DNA of 64,000 nt from Symbiodinium natans. Lineage: Eukaryota; Sar; Dinophyceae; Suessiales; Symbiodiniaceae. The notes below the pieces were generated by a model. The model did not search any database. It was not told the origin of the DNA and saw only the letters and a program-made list of their open reading frames with translations. A program made the position numbers and the translations under genes. This document shows positions 33,245 through 44,224 of this stretch, piece after piece (position 1 is the stretch's first letter; each line of letters starts with the position of its first letter). Location: contig CAJNDS010001835.1 in the NCBI GenBank assembly GCA_905221605.1, positions 288,101-352,100 of the forward strand, written 5' to 3'.

Positions 33245-36200
33245 ACGTTCCTTAGTTCTTCCGGCACAAGGCACCAAAGCAACGACATGCGAAACAAACT
33301 ACACGTAGGGGCATGAGACTCACGCATCATGGCAGTCGCCACCATAGCAGGCCACCCCAACAAAGAGAAACCACGCGTCTGTCTTGTGCAAGCCCCTGCA
33401 AATTGTATAAATTCTCGCTCTGGCGGCCGAGTACTTGCCATCAGCCACCGTGGGGTGGCCAGCTCCAACGAAGTGCTGTCGCAGTTCCCCACGCCGACTC
33501 TTCGTTACCTGCGTGGCGCAAAGCTGGGTGCAGCTGCCACTACTGAACCCTGGTCCTGGTGCAGAGGCAAGCCTGGTGCCTAAGTGCGCAGTGCAACGCG
33601 TTCGATCTTTTCCATGTCTGCTCCTCTGAGAGCTTCCAGGCGACGCCTCGGATTCGATCCGTCTCCGAGGAAAGTTGTCCACTTTCAAGAACTGCACGCG
33701 TCAAGATGGGAAAGGAGCGATGTTGTACGTACATCTATCCCAACGAAGGAACGACTATGCAAGTCGTGTCGCTGCCAGCAGTGTATGCAAACTTGGGGTT
33801 CGTTTGGCGCCGCTGTCAAGTCCAACGCCAGGCCCTGGCTCCATGCAAGCAAAGTCATTTCCGTCCCTGCTCGTTCTTTTTAAAAAACCAGTGCCGCTTA
33901 GGCCCAACTTCCAGCAACGTGCTTCATTCGTAGCCTCTAATTGCAAGCATTCATATTGGCACTTGTTTTGAAGGGCTCATGTGTAATCAAGAACGCCCAC
34001 CTCCAAGATCGTCGAACCTGCAGCCCTTGATTTAAGAAACCTTGTTGGTCTTGCTTCTGCTTAAAGACCCCAGAACACGGAATCGAAGAGTGCCTGATGG
34101 CAACTGAACTGGTGCTTGATTCCTTGATGACTTGTGTTCCCCTTGGTAGGCTCCTAGGTCCTAGGCTGTGTAGTCGTAGTGGCATGCTACTCTCGCACCC
34201 CGTCGTCTTCAAAAAGGCTCAAAGGCTTTGAGGCCTTGCAGCCCGTTGCACAGCGCTGTGGAATTGTCGCCAGGCGGGGCAGGCGGGATGCGGAGGGCGC
34301 CACGGGCATGGGCCGCGCCTGGCAACTGCTTAGCGAGCAAAGCTCGTGCTTTTTCAGCCCTGCATTGTTTACAGCTACAGAAACACAGCCGTCAAATAAG
34401 TTCTGTGAGCCATGTCAGTACCCTTGGGTCATGCTTGAGGTTCAGGGATAGCGCGCAGCTGAAGTGTCCAAGTTGGTTGCTCGGAGACGCCCATGTCGGA
34501 GAAAAACATGGCCTGAACTAAGCTGAAGCCTCTTGGAAAATAGGGCTTTGTGACCCTGCATCACGGCACCCCACAGCCTCCTTGCCCGAGCTGTAGCTGG
34601 CCTGCCTGGACGATAGCTGAGGCAAAACAAAGCTTTGGGCTCGCAGGTCAACCCCGCCAACTGTGAGTCAACCCGAGCGCACACCATGGCTTTAACCGCT
34701 AATCAACCCAAGAGCCCTGAGACCCCAAGAGCACGCACGCAAGAAGGGCTGAGATATCTCGGTTGCTAAAGCTTTGCATCCTTCTCTCGCTGTAGTCCAA
34801 ATACAAAAACCTGATAGGAGCCACGAACCCGAATGCACAAAGCAGTCGCCTTTTACGTAAATTTCACGCAATATAAACGAAACGTCGGTGCGCGGGCGGA
34901 AAAAACTTTTTTTTCGCACGGCGAAGTTTGTGGCTGCACCCTATCTCCGGAGTAGCAACCCCAGATCGCCAGTGTTACTCAGCAGCAGTGTCAGCGCCGG
35001 CGCCGGCGCCCAAACCACCATCAGCCAGCCCGCCACTGCGCGCCGGCCGCTCTTCATCATCGAGCACGTCATGCTGCTCGGCGAAGTGCCACCTCAGCAG
35101 CTGGAGTTCCCCCTTAACAGCACGCGTGACGCCACTCGCGGACGCTTCGCGGACGCTTGGCGGACACAACGCAACGACGTGTGGTAACCTCCCAACCCGC
35201 AGACCCCCAACTTTAAAACGGGAACCCTTCTGCGGAGCATTCGGGAAAAGGGTCTACTCGAAATGTGAACAACGCCTGGAGCCAGAGTACTTCCACATTT
35301 TTACCCCACCCTCGGTGGGGTTTTTAGATTTTAAACTCAACTCTCATCCTCGTCGCCCGGTCTACTCCTCGCCCAACCCCAGTTGCTGGAGTGCCTAACC
35401 TGGAGTGCCCAATCCCAGAGTGTCCCTGGAGTGCCCAACCCCAAAGTATCTCTACCCAGAGAGGGTGGGGATGTTCGAAGTGACATAATTTTCTATTAAC
35501 GGGAAATGAAAGGGAAACTTGCTTTGGGAAAGCCTGAGCAATCCTGAGCCCGACACCCTCAACTCCAACCCTGCCCGCTCTCTTTAAAGTCGATGCCCAC
35601 TCATTCTGGATGGGGGTTGGAGGCGTTCTGAAACGATGGAGCCCGGGAGCGGGGTTTTGGGAGGTCGGTCTTTTATGTCAGGGTGTGTTGGCTTTGTCAA
35701 TCTGGAGTCGAAATCACATTACCCCCGATGCTTGGATGCAGTTCCTTTTGAATTTTCATTACGAAACAGGCGCCTTAACAATTTGTAAGGGAGTAGCCCA
35801 CAAGCTGCCGTCATGCGCTTGGACATATTGTTTCGGTTTCCCCGCAATCAATCCGCAGCCCCCGGGCCAGGCAGCCAAAAAGCCTGGAAAGCTTAGACCT
35901 TCAAGCTTCAAGGCTTCAACCCTCGACCCCTACACGCCTGCCCCCAGCCCCGTTCGCGTTTATAGAGCAAAAACCCCGAAATTGCTTGGGGTGGGGCCTA
36001 GACACCAAAGCGAGTACAACATCAAGTGCGGCTGCTCCTGCATGGGGCATGCTGGTCGCCAAAATTATCACGTCTGTTGTTGCACGTTGGCTTTGCGTTC
36101 TCAATTTGCCGATTTGTTGCGCGCCCTGCTTCAACACAAGGCACCGGTATGGCCGGAGGAGCGCGCAGTTCCATGGCATGCCGACACATGCACTACCCTG

Positions 36201-36330
36201 TTCCGTGCAATCATGGGCCCTGAATCTGCTTGATTCTGCTTGTTCCTGGCATGGAGCATGATACCCTTAAAAAGGCAGAAAAGCGGCCAAAATATGCCCA
36301 AGAATGCACGCGTCCTCAAGGGTCACTCGA
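33245..36330. other. Long interval with no confident gene
   Basis: Both strands are open in places (about 33320..33590), but neither is convincing. A 207-codon plus frame at 35610..36233 has weak codon bias and no motif. There is a GC-rich palindromic run near 34996..35010, a hairpin at 35302..35330, and TGGAGTGCCCAACC-type repeats at 35388..35450. Confidence 0.4.
35388..35450. repeat. Short direct repeats of CTGGAGTGCCCAACC type
   Basis: Four variants of CTGGAGTGCC(C/T)AA or CAGAGTGTC occur back to back. Confidence 0.7.
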
Positions 36331-36338
36331 GGGAGGGT

Positions 36339-37000
36339 TCACCCTGGCCCCTGCCTCAGGGCGCGGCCACCAAGGGCTTCGCGCCAGGAGCCGATGCCCA
36401 GCGCTGGGTCAAGAGCAGCCTCGGAAAAGCTTCGCAAGTCAGGGCGTTTGCGGATCTTTGCGATGTTGGATGTTGTGGCTTCAAGTTCGCGCAACCGTGT
36501 CGACGGGCTACGGTCTGTTTCAGGCGTCCTTGATGGCCTAGGAAGCCTGCTCGACCCAGAGAGGATGAAGGTAGAGGAGCGGCCCCCATGAGCCCCCATG
36601 AGCCCCCATGTAATTACCTGGCACATGGGAATTCTATGAGAAGGAGAACTCTGCAGGTGTTGTGACTGCGATTGTGCTAAGATCCACCACGACCCAGGGC
36701 TCAAGAAACTTCAGGAGCATCGTGGCATCCGCATGGATTGAAGCCACGGTGCAAAGAGCAGCTGCACAATCAGTTTCCTGAGTCCATGCTTATGCAGGCT
36801 TAGTCATGTCTAGTGGAACTAACTTGTTGACGCGGCCCATCGTCCCCATCAAACTCCACGCGCCGCCAAGCAATGCCAAGCAACTCTCCCTTCGACGCCG
36901 GCGAGAGGCCCCCAAAATGCCTAGGCACCGGCACCGAGTGGCACACTTCGACTCTTCGGCTCCGCTTTGACTTCGCTTTGACCGTAGTAGGGGACACTTT
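36339..37000 (-). CDS. Candidate exons downstream of the P4H-like gene
   Basis: Two blocks read like protein: about 36830..36975 (RVEVCHSVPVPRHFGG, SKGELLGIAWRRVEFDGDDG) and 36342..36520 (TRLRELEATTSNIAKIRKRP, DLRSFSEAALDPALGIGSW). They may be the 3' part of the prolyl 4-hydroxylase-like gene or a separate gene. No splice pair was proven. Confidence 0.35.
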
Positions 37001-37179
37001 GTGGGCATTGGAGGGCCGAGAGGCATTGTAGCATCGTTGGGCGCCCCATAGGCCGAGCCAGCAAAGCCGCCAAATCGAGAGGCCTAATAGACTGCGTGAC
37101 AAATCTCGAAGAAAGGCTCTGAGGACTAGATCAAACGGTCCACATCTTGCATCTCATGCTGCTTGCAAACGACAAGTGG

Positions 37180-37566
37180 TGTGGTGCTGCAGAAGACCAG
37201 TACGCGGCCCACCCGCGGTGCAATGCCTGCCGCAGATGCTCAAGCGAGCCCGTCGATTCCATTGGCTTCCACCATTTGAAGTTAGTGCGGTTAAGGTGCT
37301 GCAGCCCAAGTTTGGGAAGCAAGTGTTCCCACCAGAATCGCTTAGATAGACCAGCATCGTCACGTCGCCTGTTGCAACGTTGTGGACACGAGGAAGCTGC
37401 ATATCGGCAGATCTTTAACAGCTCATCCACCACCCACTGGGATACTGCATATCTTTAAAACTGAAAAGGTTTGAAGCTAGCAGCTTACGCATGCTGCGGC
37501 TCATGCAGATGAGGAGCTGGTGTCAACATGCGGTACCTGCGATTCATCTGGCTGGTAGCGGACCAC
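37180..37566 (-). CDS. Prolyl 4-hydroxylase-like 2-oxoglutarate/Fe(II) dioxygenase (catalytic exons)
   Basis: Exon 37566..37507 (20 codons; VVRYQPDESQVPHVDT), exon 37396..37306 (30 codons plus 1 nt; HNVATGDVTMLVYLSDSGGN, TCFPNLG) and exon from 37226 (IAPRVGRVLVF). Joined, they match the P4H alpha-type catalytic core: H-x-D iron ligands (PHVDT), the strand (V)TMLVYLSD, the GGxTxFPxxG loop and the xxPRxGxxLxF strand. Both introns begin GC and end CAG (110 and 79 nt), and phases fit (0 and 1). P4H enzymes hydroxylate peptidyl proline using 2-oxoglutarate, often in the secretory pathway. The distal His and the 2OG-binding Lys/Arg were not located, so the C-terminal exon is unassigned and activity is not assured. 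N-terminal exons upstream of 37566 are also missing. Confidence 0.75.
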
Positions 37567-37569
37567 CTA

Positions 37570-38710
37570 AGACAATACATGGTCGGGCGGCTGGGCAGCT
37601 GCAGCTGCACGCTTCCGCACAAGCTGCAACAACAAAACGTAGACCCCAACAGTGTAAGACGTGTAAGACCACTTCAAAAGCATTTCAAGAGAACCCCGAG
37701 AGCACAACCGAACTTTGGGTCGATTTTCCAACGATAGGCGAGAGAGCGTCCCCAGGCCCACCGAGGAGACGCCGAGAAGGCCGAATCGATTTCGAGGCCC
37801 CGCTCCTTGCGCGATCCCTGCGCGAAGGGGTCAGCGACGTAATTCTCTCTTCCCCTCACAACGTAAGAACCTCTCAAAGTGCATCAACACTGCTTGAGGA
37901 ATAAATGCATAAAGCTGCTGTCGTGTCTCGTAAAATCCTTAGGTGATGCAGCCGGGAAGTGCTTGACAGTTCCTATTTAATCTTGTTTACCTTCTGCAAA
38001 TGCACTCCGGGAATGAGCTGATGCAGCGTATTGCAACATACCACAGATGCCGTCTTCTTGCCACCTTGGCTTCCAATTCGGCAGCTTTGTGCCGGCTGAA
38101 GAGGGCTCTGCCTCCGTGAAGGGAAGGCCTTCCACGGGAGCACCTTGGTTTCAACACGTCAGTCGCTGTCCATCAAGATTCATAGTGCAGTAACAGCAAA
38201 GACATGCCCCTGACACCTCTCTGTGTGTCTTGTTCGTGGGCAACACTGCCAAGGCACCGAGTACATCCATGACAAGGGGTGACAACTCTTCAAACATGAC
38301 CTCACATTCAAGCCACGCCCACATACACGAAGCGATTCAAAGCACCCGATCCTCTGGTATCCGCCACCGCGCCGCTGACTTTGCGAAGCCGCTCCGTGCC
38401 AAGTCCTCCTCAGTCGACTACGACGTGACTACGAGTACGAAGCGAGTACCTATGGTGTGCTGTGGATTGTTGCTTCTCTCACTGTGTCGGCTGCTGGGGC
38501 TTGGGAAACTCGGCATTGGAAGCGCTCTGTGATTTCGTCAGGCGGGTGGTGGGACCCATCCATGCCAAACGTGGTCCATGTTTCACGGCTTGCTGGATAA
38601 AGTTCGGGTCCTGCTGGACAGCAAATGGCCGCCATGAGTAACAAATCAAACAAACATGCAGCGATTGAGCCAGGCAGCTAGGTCGGCAAGGGACCCTGTG
38701 CGTCAAGCAG
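37570..38710. other. No firm gene
   Basis: Upstream exons of the P4H-like gene are expected at about 37570..37880, but no frame could be chosen. A weak minus frame near 38470..38590 (DGSHHPPDEITERFQCR) and a weak plus frame at 38300..38530 are unsupported. Confidence 0.4.
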
Positions 38711-38717
38711 CTGCCAT

Positions 38718-39158
38718 TTGTGTCTGGCTACTGTTTGCTGCCGGCTTGCCGGGTTCCACTGCGTACACCACGCTCTGCGGGCAACCGAGGCCATAGCAAC
38801 ATCCTCAGCACAAGAAGGACGTAATATGCCAGAGATGAGCCTTGCACGGAGCACATTTGCGGCCTCGAAACCCAAGCTCCCTCTGGAAGAAGCTCATTTC
38901 TGCGCACAGCCAGCCACAGGAAAGCACGCAGCGGGTCCGGCTGGTACCTTCATGAACTTCGTGACGAATCACGATTTTAGGCCGAGAAGAGAGAAGGGGA
39001 GCATGGCCAGGGCGAACTGCCAAGATTTGCAATCCAAGGGGCTTTTTTGGGACGAACTGCAGCGCGCCAGAGCTTGCCATGTGAACCAGCAAGTTGGCAT
39101 CTTCCCTGGGAAAGTGCAGCAAAAGAGCGAGAGACTCGGCAAAAAAGCCACAGAATAG
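38718..39158 (+). CDS. Unrecognised basic protein on the plus strand
   Basis: An open frame of 146 codons to a TAG at 39158. The internal ATG at 38826 (MPEMSLARSTFAASKPKLPL) gives 110 residues and is where the protein-like codon pattern starts. The C-terminal half is basic and polar (FMNFVTNHDFRPRREKGSMA; NQQVGIFPGKVQQKSERLGK). One of few plus-strand candidates in the window. It may be the last exon of a split gene, since the region upstream of 38826 is less convincing. No domain was recognised. Confidence 0.5.
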   Translation: MCLATVCCRLAGFHCVHHALRATEAIATSSAQEGRNMPEMSLARSTFAASKPKLPLEEAHFCAQPATGKHAAGPAGTFMNFVTNHDFRPRREKGSMARANCQDLQSKGLFWDELQRARACHVNQQVGIFPGKVQQKSERLGKKATE

Positions 39159-39469
39159 CAAAGATGTGGAGAGGAGCGGTGGCGGGCCTTGCCGCCCGCC
39201 GCTGGTCAAACATGTCATCCACATAGGCATCCTCAACTCTTCGCAATCGGGGCTCGCAACACATCCCACTGACAGGGCAGCATGAGCCGCGGAATCCACC
39301 TGCCGTGCGAAAGCTCTGCTCAGCGCAGGCCGAGAAGACTTTTGATTGGCCGACAGGCTAAGGGCATTCTGCCCAGGTCTCTTCCAACGAAGTTAAAATG
39401 ATGCGCAAGCATGAGATACTGTACAAGCCTCGCGAATTAGGCCAACTCTTGCTTACATGTGCTTATGAC

Positions 39470-40261
39470 TTAAGGCTGTTTCTGCACTTTTCGTCGCTGC
39501 TTCAGCTCCTTCTTGCGTCGGATCTTCTCACCTGGGAGTGCACAAACTAACTAAACAAACCAATTCTTCGCTTCGCTCTTGCCAGACTTGTCGTCTTGGC
39601 TTTCTCATCGCAGAACGCGTTGCTAAACGCTCAACCCAAACCTGATCGATAAGTCTTGCCCCTTATCGCAGGCCAATGGTGCTACCGTGCTACCCCTCGT
39701 ATTCCCCACCCGGCCTGGGAGGCAAAGATGGCAGAACGAGCAGTCGTAGCCGCTTTCGCAGCCATCCTTGTACACGAAGGCGCAGGGCTTGCAGGTACCA
39801 AGGAAATGGCCCACGGAGCCACGCGTTGGCAGCTCCGCAGGGTTGTCGGCACGCTCTCCAAGCATTCCGGGCCCGAAGCCTGGCAAGGCCGGGACTGCAA
39901 CTCGAGCTTCTCCCGCATGTTCCGTATCCGCAGTGCTTGCAGCACTGCTGTGGAGCGCGTCTGGCTCTGAACGGCTGTCAGCCTCATTCTCAAACGGCTC
40001 GATCACCATTGGTTGCCAAGTCTTAGAGCCACCTGAGCTCTCAAGCGCAAGACCCGGAGGAAGGGGAACACGAGCTGAGCCACTCCTGTTCGGAGGTTGC
40101 TGCAGCTGGGCGCTCATCTTCAGAGTCTCTCCTGGGCAATAGTTCAAGCCGTCTGGCTGAACTCCGGCTCCAGCCCGTGCTGGTGGCAAGGAGTATGTGC
40201 CGCCTACATTGGCTATGGTCATCGGGCTTGCGTATTCAACGTTGCCGGTGTAGGCGTACAT
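39470..40261 (-). CDS. CCCH-type zinc-finger protein
   Basis: ATG at 40261 (MYAYTGNVEYASPMTIANVG). Exon 1 runs 40261..39715 and exon 2 39531..39470, separated by a 183-nt intron that starts GC and ends CAG; the phase fits (HLCLP-GEKIRRKKELK). The product is 202 residues. Near the C terminus GTCKPCAFVY...CHLC carries a C-x7-C-x5-C-x3-H zinc finger, followed by a Lys/Arg-rich tail ending VQKQP. The long N-terminal part is low-complexity. CCCH fingers usually bind RNA, and single-finger proteins of this layout (GTCKPC...FCHLC plus a basic tail) are common in dinoflagellates (family knowledge, not checked here). Upstream exons cannot be excluded, but the start context is good. Confidence 0.87.
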
Positions 40262-41230
40262 GGCCGGAAATCTTTGTGCAGGGAGATGTCGGAAGTTTTG
40301 GAGCTTGTGCCAACAAGTTCTCCCGCGATAACGAGACATGTAAGGTGTCAGCTGATGTTTCAGACCAGGCTTCCGTAGCTCACAACGCATCTTCTATGAA
40401 AACTGTGGCTGCTGACTTTGCTAACACCACTACCAGAGCATCTAACTTTCAGTCAAGTCTCTGTCTTCTTCAGTGCATCCATGTCTTGTGCCTCTGCCAC
40501 GCAGGCAATCAACAAATGCTCACACGACTTTTGTATGACAACACCCATGGCATGCAACGGCTGATGCGACTCTGCCTCCAAGAGCAGCTTGAGTCGACGA
40601 ATTCTTGCTTTGTCACACAAGCCATCGACCACCCAAACTATTGGGTTGGCCGAGACCTCGGCAGCATGTCATGGCATTTTCCAACCTACACTGCCACGCT
40701 GCGCCATACCGCAGTGGCATGCTTGTAGAGTGCCAGGAGCCCGCAGCCAGCAAAACTGGGCGGCACAAACAGCGAAAACCCCGACATTTTCAAGTTGGGT
40801 TGCGACGTCAACCTTGACCTGCGAGCTTGCCAGGACGTGTCGACCAGGATCCCGATCCACCGAGACGGTGCGAGCGCCGGCGGGAAACCTCCAGAAGCGA
40901 ACAGAGATTACAGCGTCTGGTGGAAATGTGCGGATGGTGGGGAGATTGCGAAGGCGCTCTCACTTCGAGCCTTCGAGCCCTCATGCGCAGACATGGGGTC
41001 ACAACGGCATGTTGGAGACTGTGATTGTGCAAGCCAGAAGCTTGGGAGCAGCCTCGGCTTGGTTGAGCCCCAGCGTGCACGGGCCAGTTGCTTTCCGGAG
41101 GCGGCCCCCCCAATGACTGGAAGGCACATCCAGGCGTTAGCACCTGACACTCTGCACACCCTCGACAGGGCAACTAAGCTTCATGAACAAAGTTGTGGTA
41201 CTGACCAGGGGGGCACTACAAGTAACAGGT
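40262..41230 (+). CDS. Low-confidence plus-strand frame (40589..41119)
   Basis: A 175-codon frame ends at TGA near 41119. Its second half has many G/C-ending codons (MVGRLRRRSHFEPSSPHAQT), but the two other plus frames and the minus strand are also open, so this could be chance in GC-rich sequence. No domain was recognised. The region 40262..40588 shows no gene. Confidence 0.22.
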
Positions 41231-42775
41231 GCTGACAATCCTTCAACAAGATCATACTTAGTGGCACCATCGTGTTGCTGGCAGCTGCTATCTGTGCAAG
41301 CGTGCGATTAGATCCGGTGAGTCAGGTGTGGATGTGGTTCAACCACAAGCAGATCTTAACTACCGCCGTTAACCAGTCGTCAACTTTCATGTTGCATTGA
41401 TTCCATGCTGGGACTGGAGTCCAGGAGGCGGTGCGCACAGCCTGCACGTGGAAGTGTCATCATTCTCCTTGTCAGATCACGCAGTCACCGCGGGACGCAA
41501 TTCAAACCATAACTTGCCTGAATCTTAAACAAAGACAACATCAAAAGACATGTCGAGCCTGCAGCGGTGTGGAGAGCGGCAGAGGCGTCGGGGAGGAAGT
41601 GCAGGATTCCGTCTCGGACTTGGCACATGGCCGTCAGATGGAAACATGCGCCAGGAAGCCAAGCGATGCAGGGAATTGCAGGGAGGAAGGGGCATGGTGG
41701 CTAAGACTTGGTGCTTTCAGTTTACATCTTGCATTCTCTGAATGGGCCGGAGCCGTCCAGGGGAAGTGGCACAATACTGGCCGTCAGAAAATCGACTGAT
41801 CCGACTAGGTTTCGGCAATCAGCGGCCCTGCAGGTTTTGTCGCTCCATCTTCCGCGAGCCATCCCGCTGCCGTGAGTCGGCATCAACTTTTCAACCTCTG
41901 AAACGGATGCATCGGCCGTGGATGTAGACACTTGATGTAGACACTTGAAACAAACCTCGGAGCAGCGGGGACGGCAAATGACTGGTTTCTATCCGCTGTC
42001 TTTGCGGAGCAGCTACGCTTCAGAAGCATAGCCGGACCTACTTGCAGACGTGTGGACTTCTGACTGGCTATCCGGGTTCGCAAGCTTTCCGCAGCTTTGA
42101 CGTGTCTGAGCCTGCTCACATCATTCCGCTACACAAGAAGTCGTGAAGGCAACTCGTCTGCTGGCACTGCCCTCGGCTGTACAGGTGAAACAAGGTGAAA
42201 GGACTGGTTCGAGGGAGAAACTGCAGCCTGAGTGCGCGATGGCTTGCCCACGCTTGTTGTCCAGCTGCTCATGCTGGGTCAGCTGCGTCCGGGTTCAGAT
42301 CATGCGTGATGTGCTGATGGCTTCAGGCTGCAAGCGCTACGATGCTGCACACTCACGCCGCGGCATGAACCACCTCAGACCAACAGCACTGAAGAATACT
42401 GAAGACCACAGCAAGGCCGAAAACTGATGTTTCTGCTTTGACACTTCTTGAGCCATGTCATGTTTTCGCTAAACCAACGACTGCAGTAGCTTCAAGCCTA
42501 GCAGCATGTCAACATATTTCCAGTCACTGGTAGGGATCATCAAGTGTCAAGTCATGGCTCCGCATTCCAGCTCCAGGTATATGGCGAACTACGTGGCCAT
42601 CATTGAGAAGCAAGTGCTGTCTAGCGAGTCTAGCGCAGCTTGGCCAGGCAGCAGCCGACAGAGCCCTACTTTTCAAAAAGCTCTAATGTCAAGGCCCAGG
42701 GGCCCCGAGCCAGAACTTTAGGCGGCCTCAGCCTCGGCCTTCTTCGCATCCTGGCATTCCATGCTTCCGAACTGC
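41231..42775. other. No assignable gene
   Basis: Frames are short or lack coding pattern. A small direct repeat, TGTAGACACTTGA, occurs at about 41924..41949. Confidence 0.5.
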
Positions 42776-42779
42776 AAAC

Positions 42780-42990
42780 TTATGCAGGGACGCTGCGCAG
42801 ACGAAGGCTGTCCACATCCTGTCCACTGCGCAGAGATGGCAGCTTTTCAGTCATGGTGATTGCCTCTACGTCCATGTCATACCACATTCCTTCAGAATGG
42901 CAACGACATGCCTTTAAAGTGTCGTTAAGCCTTTGTGATGGGAAAGCTTGGCAAGTCCCATCACGGCAATAAAGTGAAGAAGCCCGGAGG
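42780..42990 (-). CDS. Candidate terminal exon, unrecognised
   Basis: About 60 codons ending in TAA (GTCQAFPSQRLNDTLKACRC; MWYDMDVEAITMTEKLPSLR; ending DSLRLRSVPA). Composition and codon use are protein-like. The upstream exon was not found. No domain was recognised. Confidence 0.42.
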
Positions 42991-43275
42991 TCCGAGGTGT
43001 CGCTTTGCGCAGCCCGGACTCCAACAAACCAACAGCACTGCTGCAAAGTTTACGTGGGCCCACTATGTGCAAATGTGTGCAACATGCTTCCCTAACAGCC
43101 CTAATGGAGGCTTATGAAGTGGCAGGTGCATACATGCGCATACGTGACTTTGCAGCATCGCTCACTGCAATAAAGTACCCCACGCCTGTGAGAGTAAGAA
43201 AACTGAGTAAATTTTGCAAATGTTACCTCCAGGAGTTCTGTCCGTGTGGCCTGGCCCTGGCTACGCTTAGCCGCT

Positions 43276-44079
43276 TTAGCCAGCACGATAGACGAAGTCG
43301 GCCCCTAAGTGAGGGCAAGATAGGGTGTTCTTGGGCCGGAAGAGGTCGAAGCTTGACTTCTTGGCCCATTGCAGCTCCGCTTCATTGTGCGCAATCATGT
43401 CATCCTTCAGGCGACTGTCAAACTCATCCCGGGTGTCCACGTGGAGCTCTTTGTACTGCTTCGTGAGCTGGTCCACAAAGCCCGTTTGAACGATGCGCTG
43501 GTAATGCTTCACGTTCTCAAACTTGCCGAGGTAGAAGTGCTGCTTCGTCGAAGCCGGGCCTCGATATCCATAGTCCAACTTCTCCTGACCACCAGCTGTC
43601 ACTCCGCCATCTCGCAGATGTGTCCAGAACTTATAGTGCGTGTCGGTGTTACAGAACTTCTGGTCATGGGGAAGTTTGGACTGCATGTCCCTATCTTGCT
43701 TCTCATAGAAGTCCTTCTTCTTGTGCCTGTTCCAGCGCCCGCGGCCTCCCACGTCGGTCAGCCAGACCCGGTGGAAAACATTCTGGCCTTCGGGGGTCTC
43801 CTTCTTCCCCGGGCAAGAGCTGTGCGACCAGGGCTTGGGGTGCGGATGCGAGACAAAATGCAAGTCCTTCTTGTTGAGGCTCCAGGAACGGTGGAAGGGC
43901 CGCTCCTGGACCGTGGCGTTACCATGGACCTTTGTGAAGGGTCTTGGATGCGAGGCTAAGGTTGCATGCTTGGGCGAGGCTTCGGGTGAGTAGTCCGGGC
44001 GCAGCATGATGCGGGGTCGCATTTCCGATCGACACCCTTGTGGGCCCTCTGCCACGGTCGACAGCGTGCTCATAAACAT
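43276..44079 (-). CDS. Unrecognised 267-residue basic/aromatic protein
   Basis: Uninterrupted from ATG at 44079 (MFMSTLSTVAEGPQGCRSEM) to a TGA at 43276, with G/C-ending codons throughout. Composition: many His, Lys, Arg, Tyr and Trp; motifs WLTDVGGRGRWNRHKKKDFY, HYKFWTHLRDGG, TKQYKELHVDTRDEFDSRLK; C terminus HLGADFVYRAG. No signal peptide or membrane segment. The style (repeated aromatic/basic patches) recalls short flagellar or cytoskeletal alveolate proteins, but that is inference. It appears single-exon. A short frame just upstream (44100..44224, TLAACTMLPLPLQEGSNHAR) may be a leader or chance. Confidence 0.75.
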   Translation of the reverse strand: MFMSTLSTVAEGPQGCRSEMRPRIMLRPDYSPEASPKHATLASHPRPFTKVHGNATVQERPFHRSWSLNKKDLHFVSHPHPKPWSHSSCPGKKETPEGQNVFHRVWLTDVGGRGRWNRHKKKDFYEKQDRDMQSKLPHDQKFCNTDTHYKFWTHLRDGGVTAGGQEKLDYGYRGPASTKQHFYLGKFENVKHYQRIVQTGFVDQLTKQYKELHVDTRDEFDSRLKDDMIAHNEAELQWAKKSSFDLFRPKNTLSCPHLGADFVYRAG

Positions 44080-44224
44080 GGCTGCGAAGGGGCAGTCTTC
44101 CTAGCTGACTATTGTTGACTAACTGGACTAAGTCCTTGAGCAATAATCTGGCATGATTGGAGCCCTCCTGCAAGGGAAGCGGCAGCATTGTGCAAGCGGC
44201 TAGCGTGTCAGTGGCTGCCATCAC

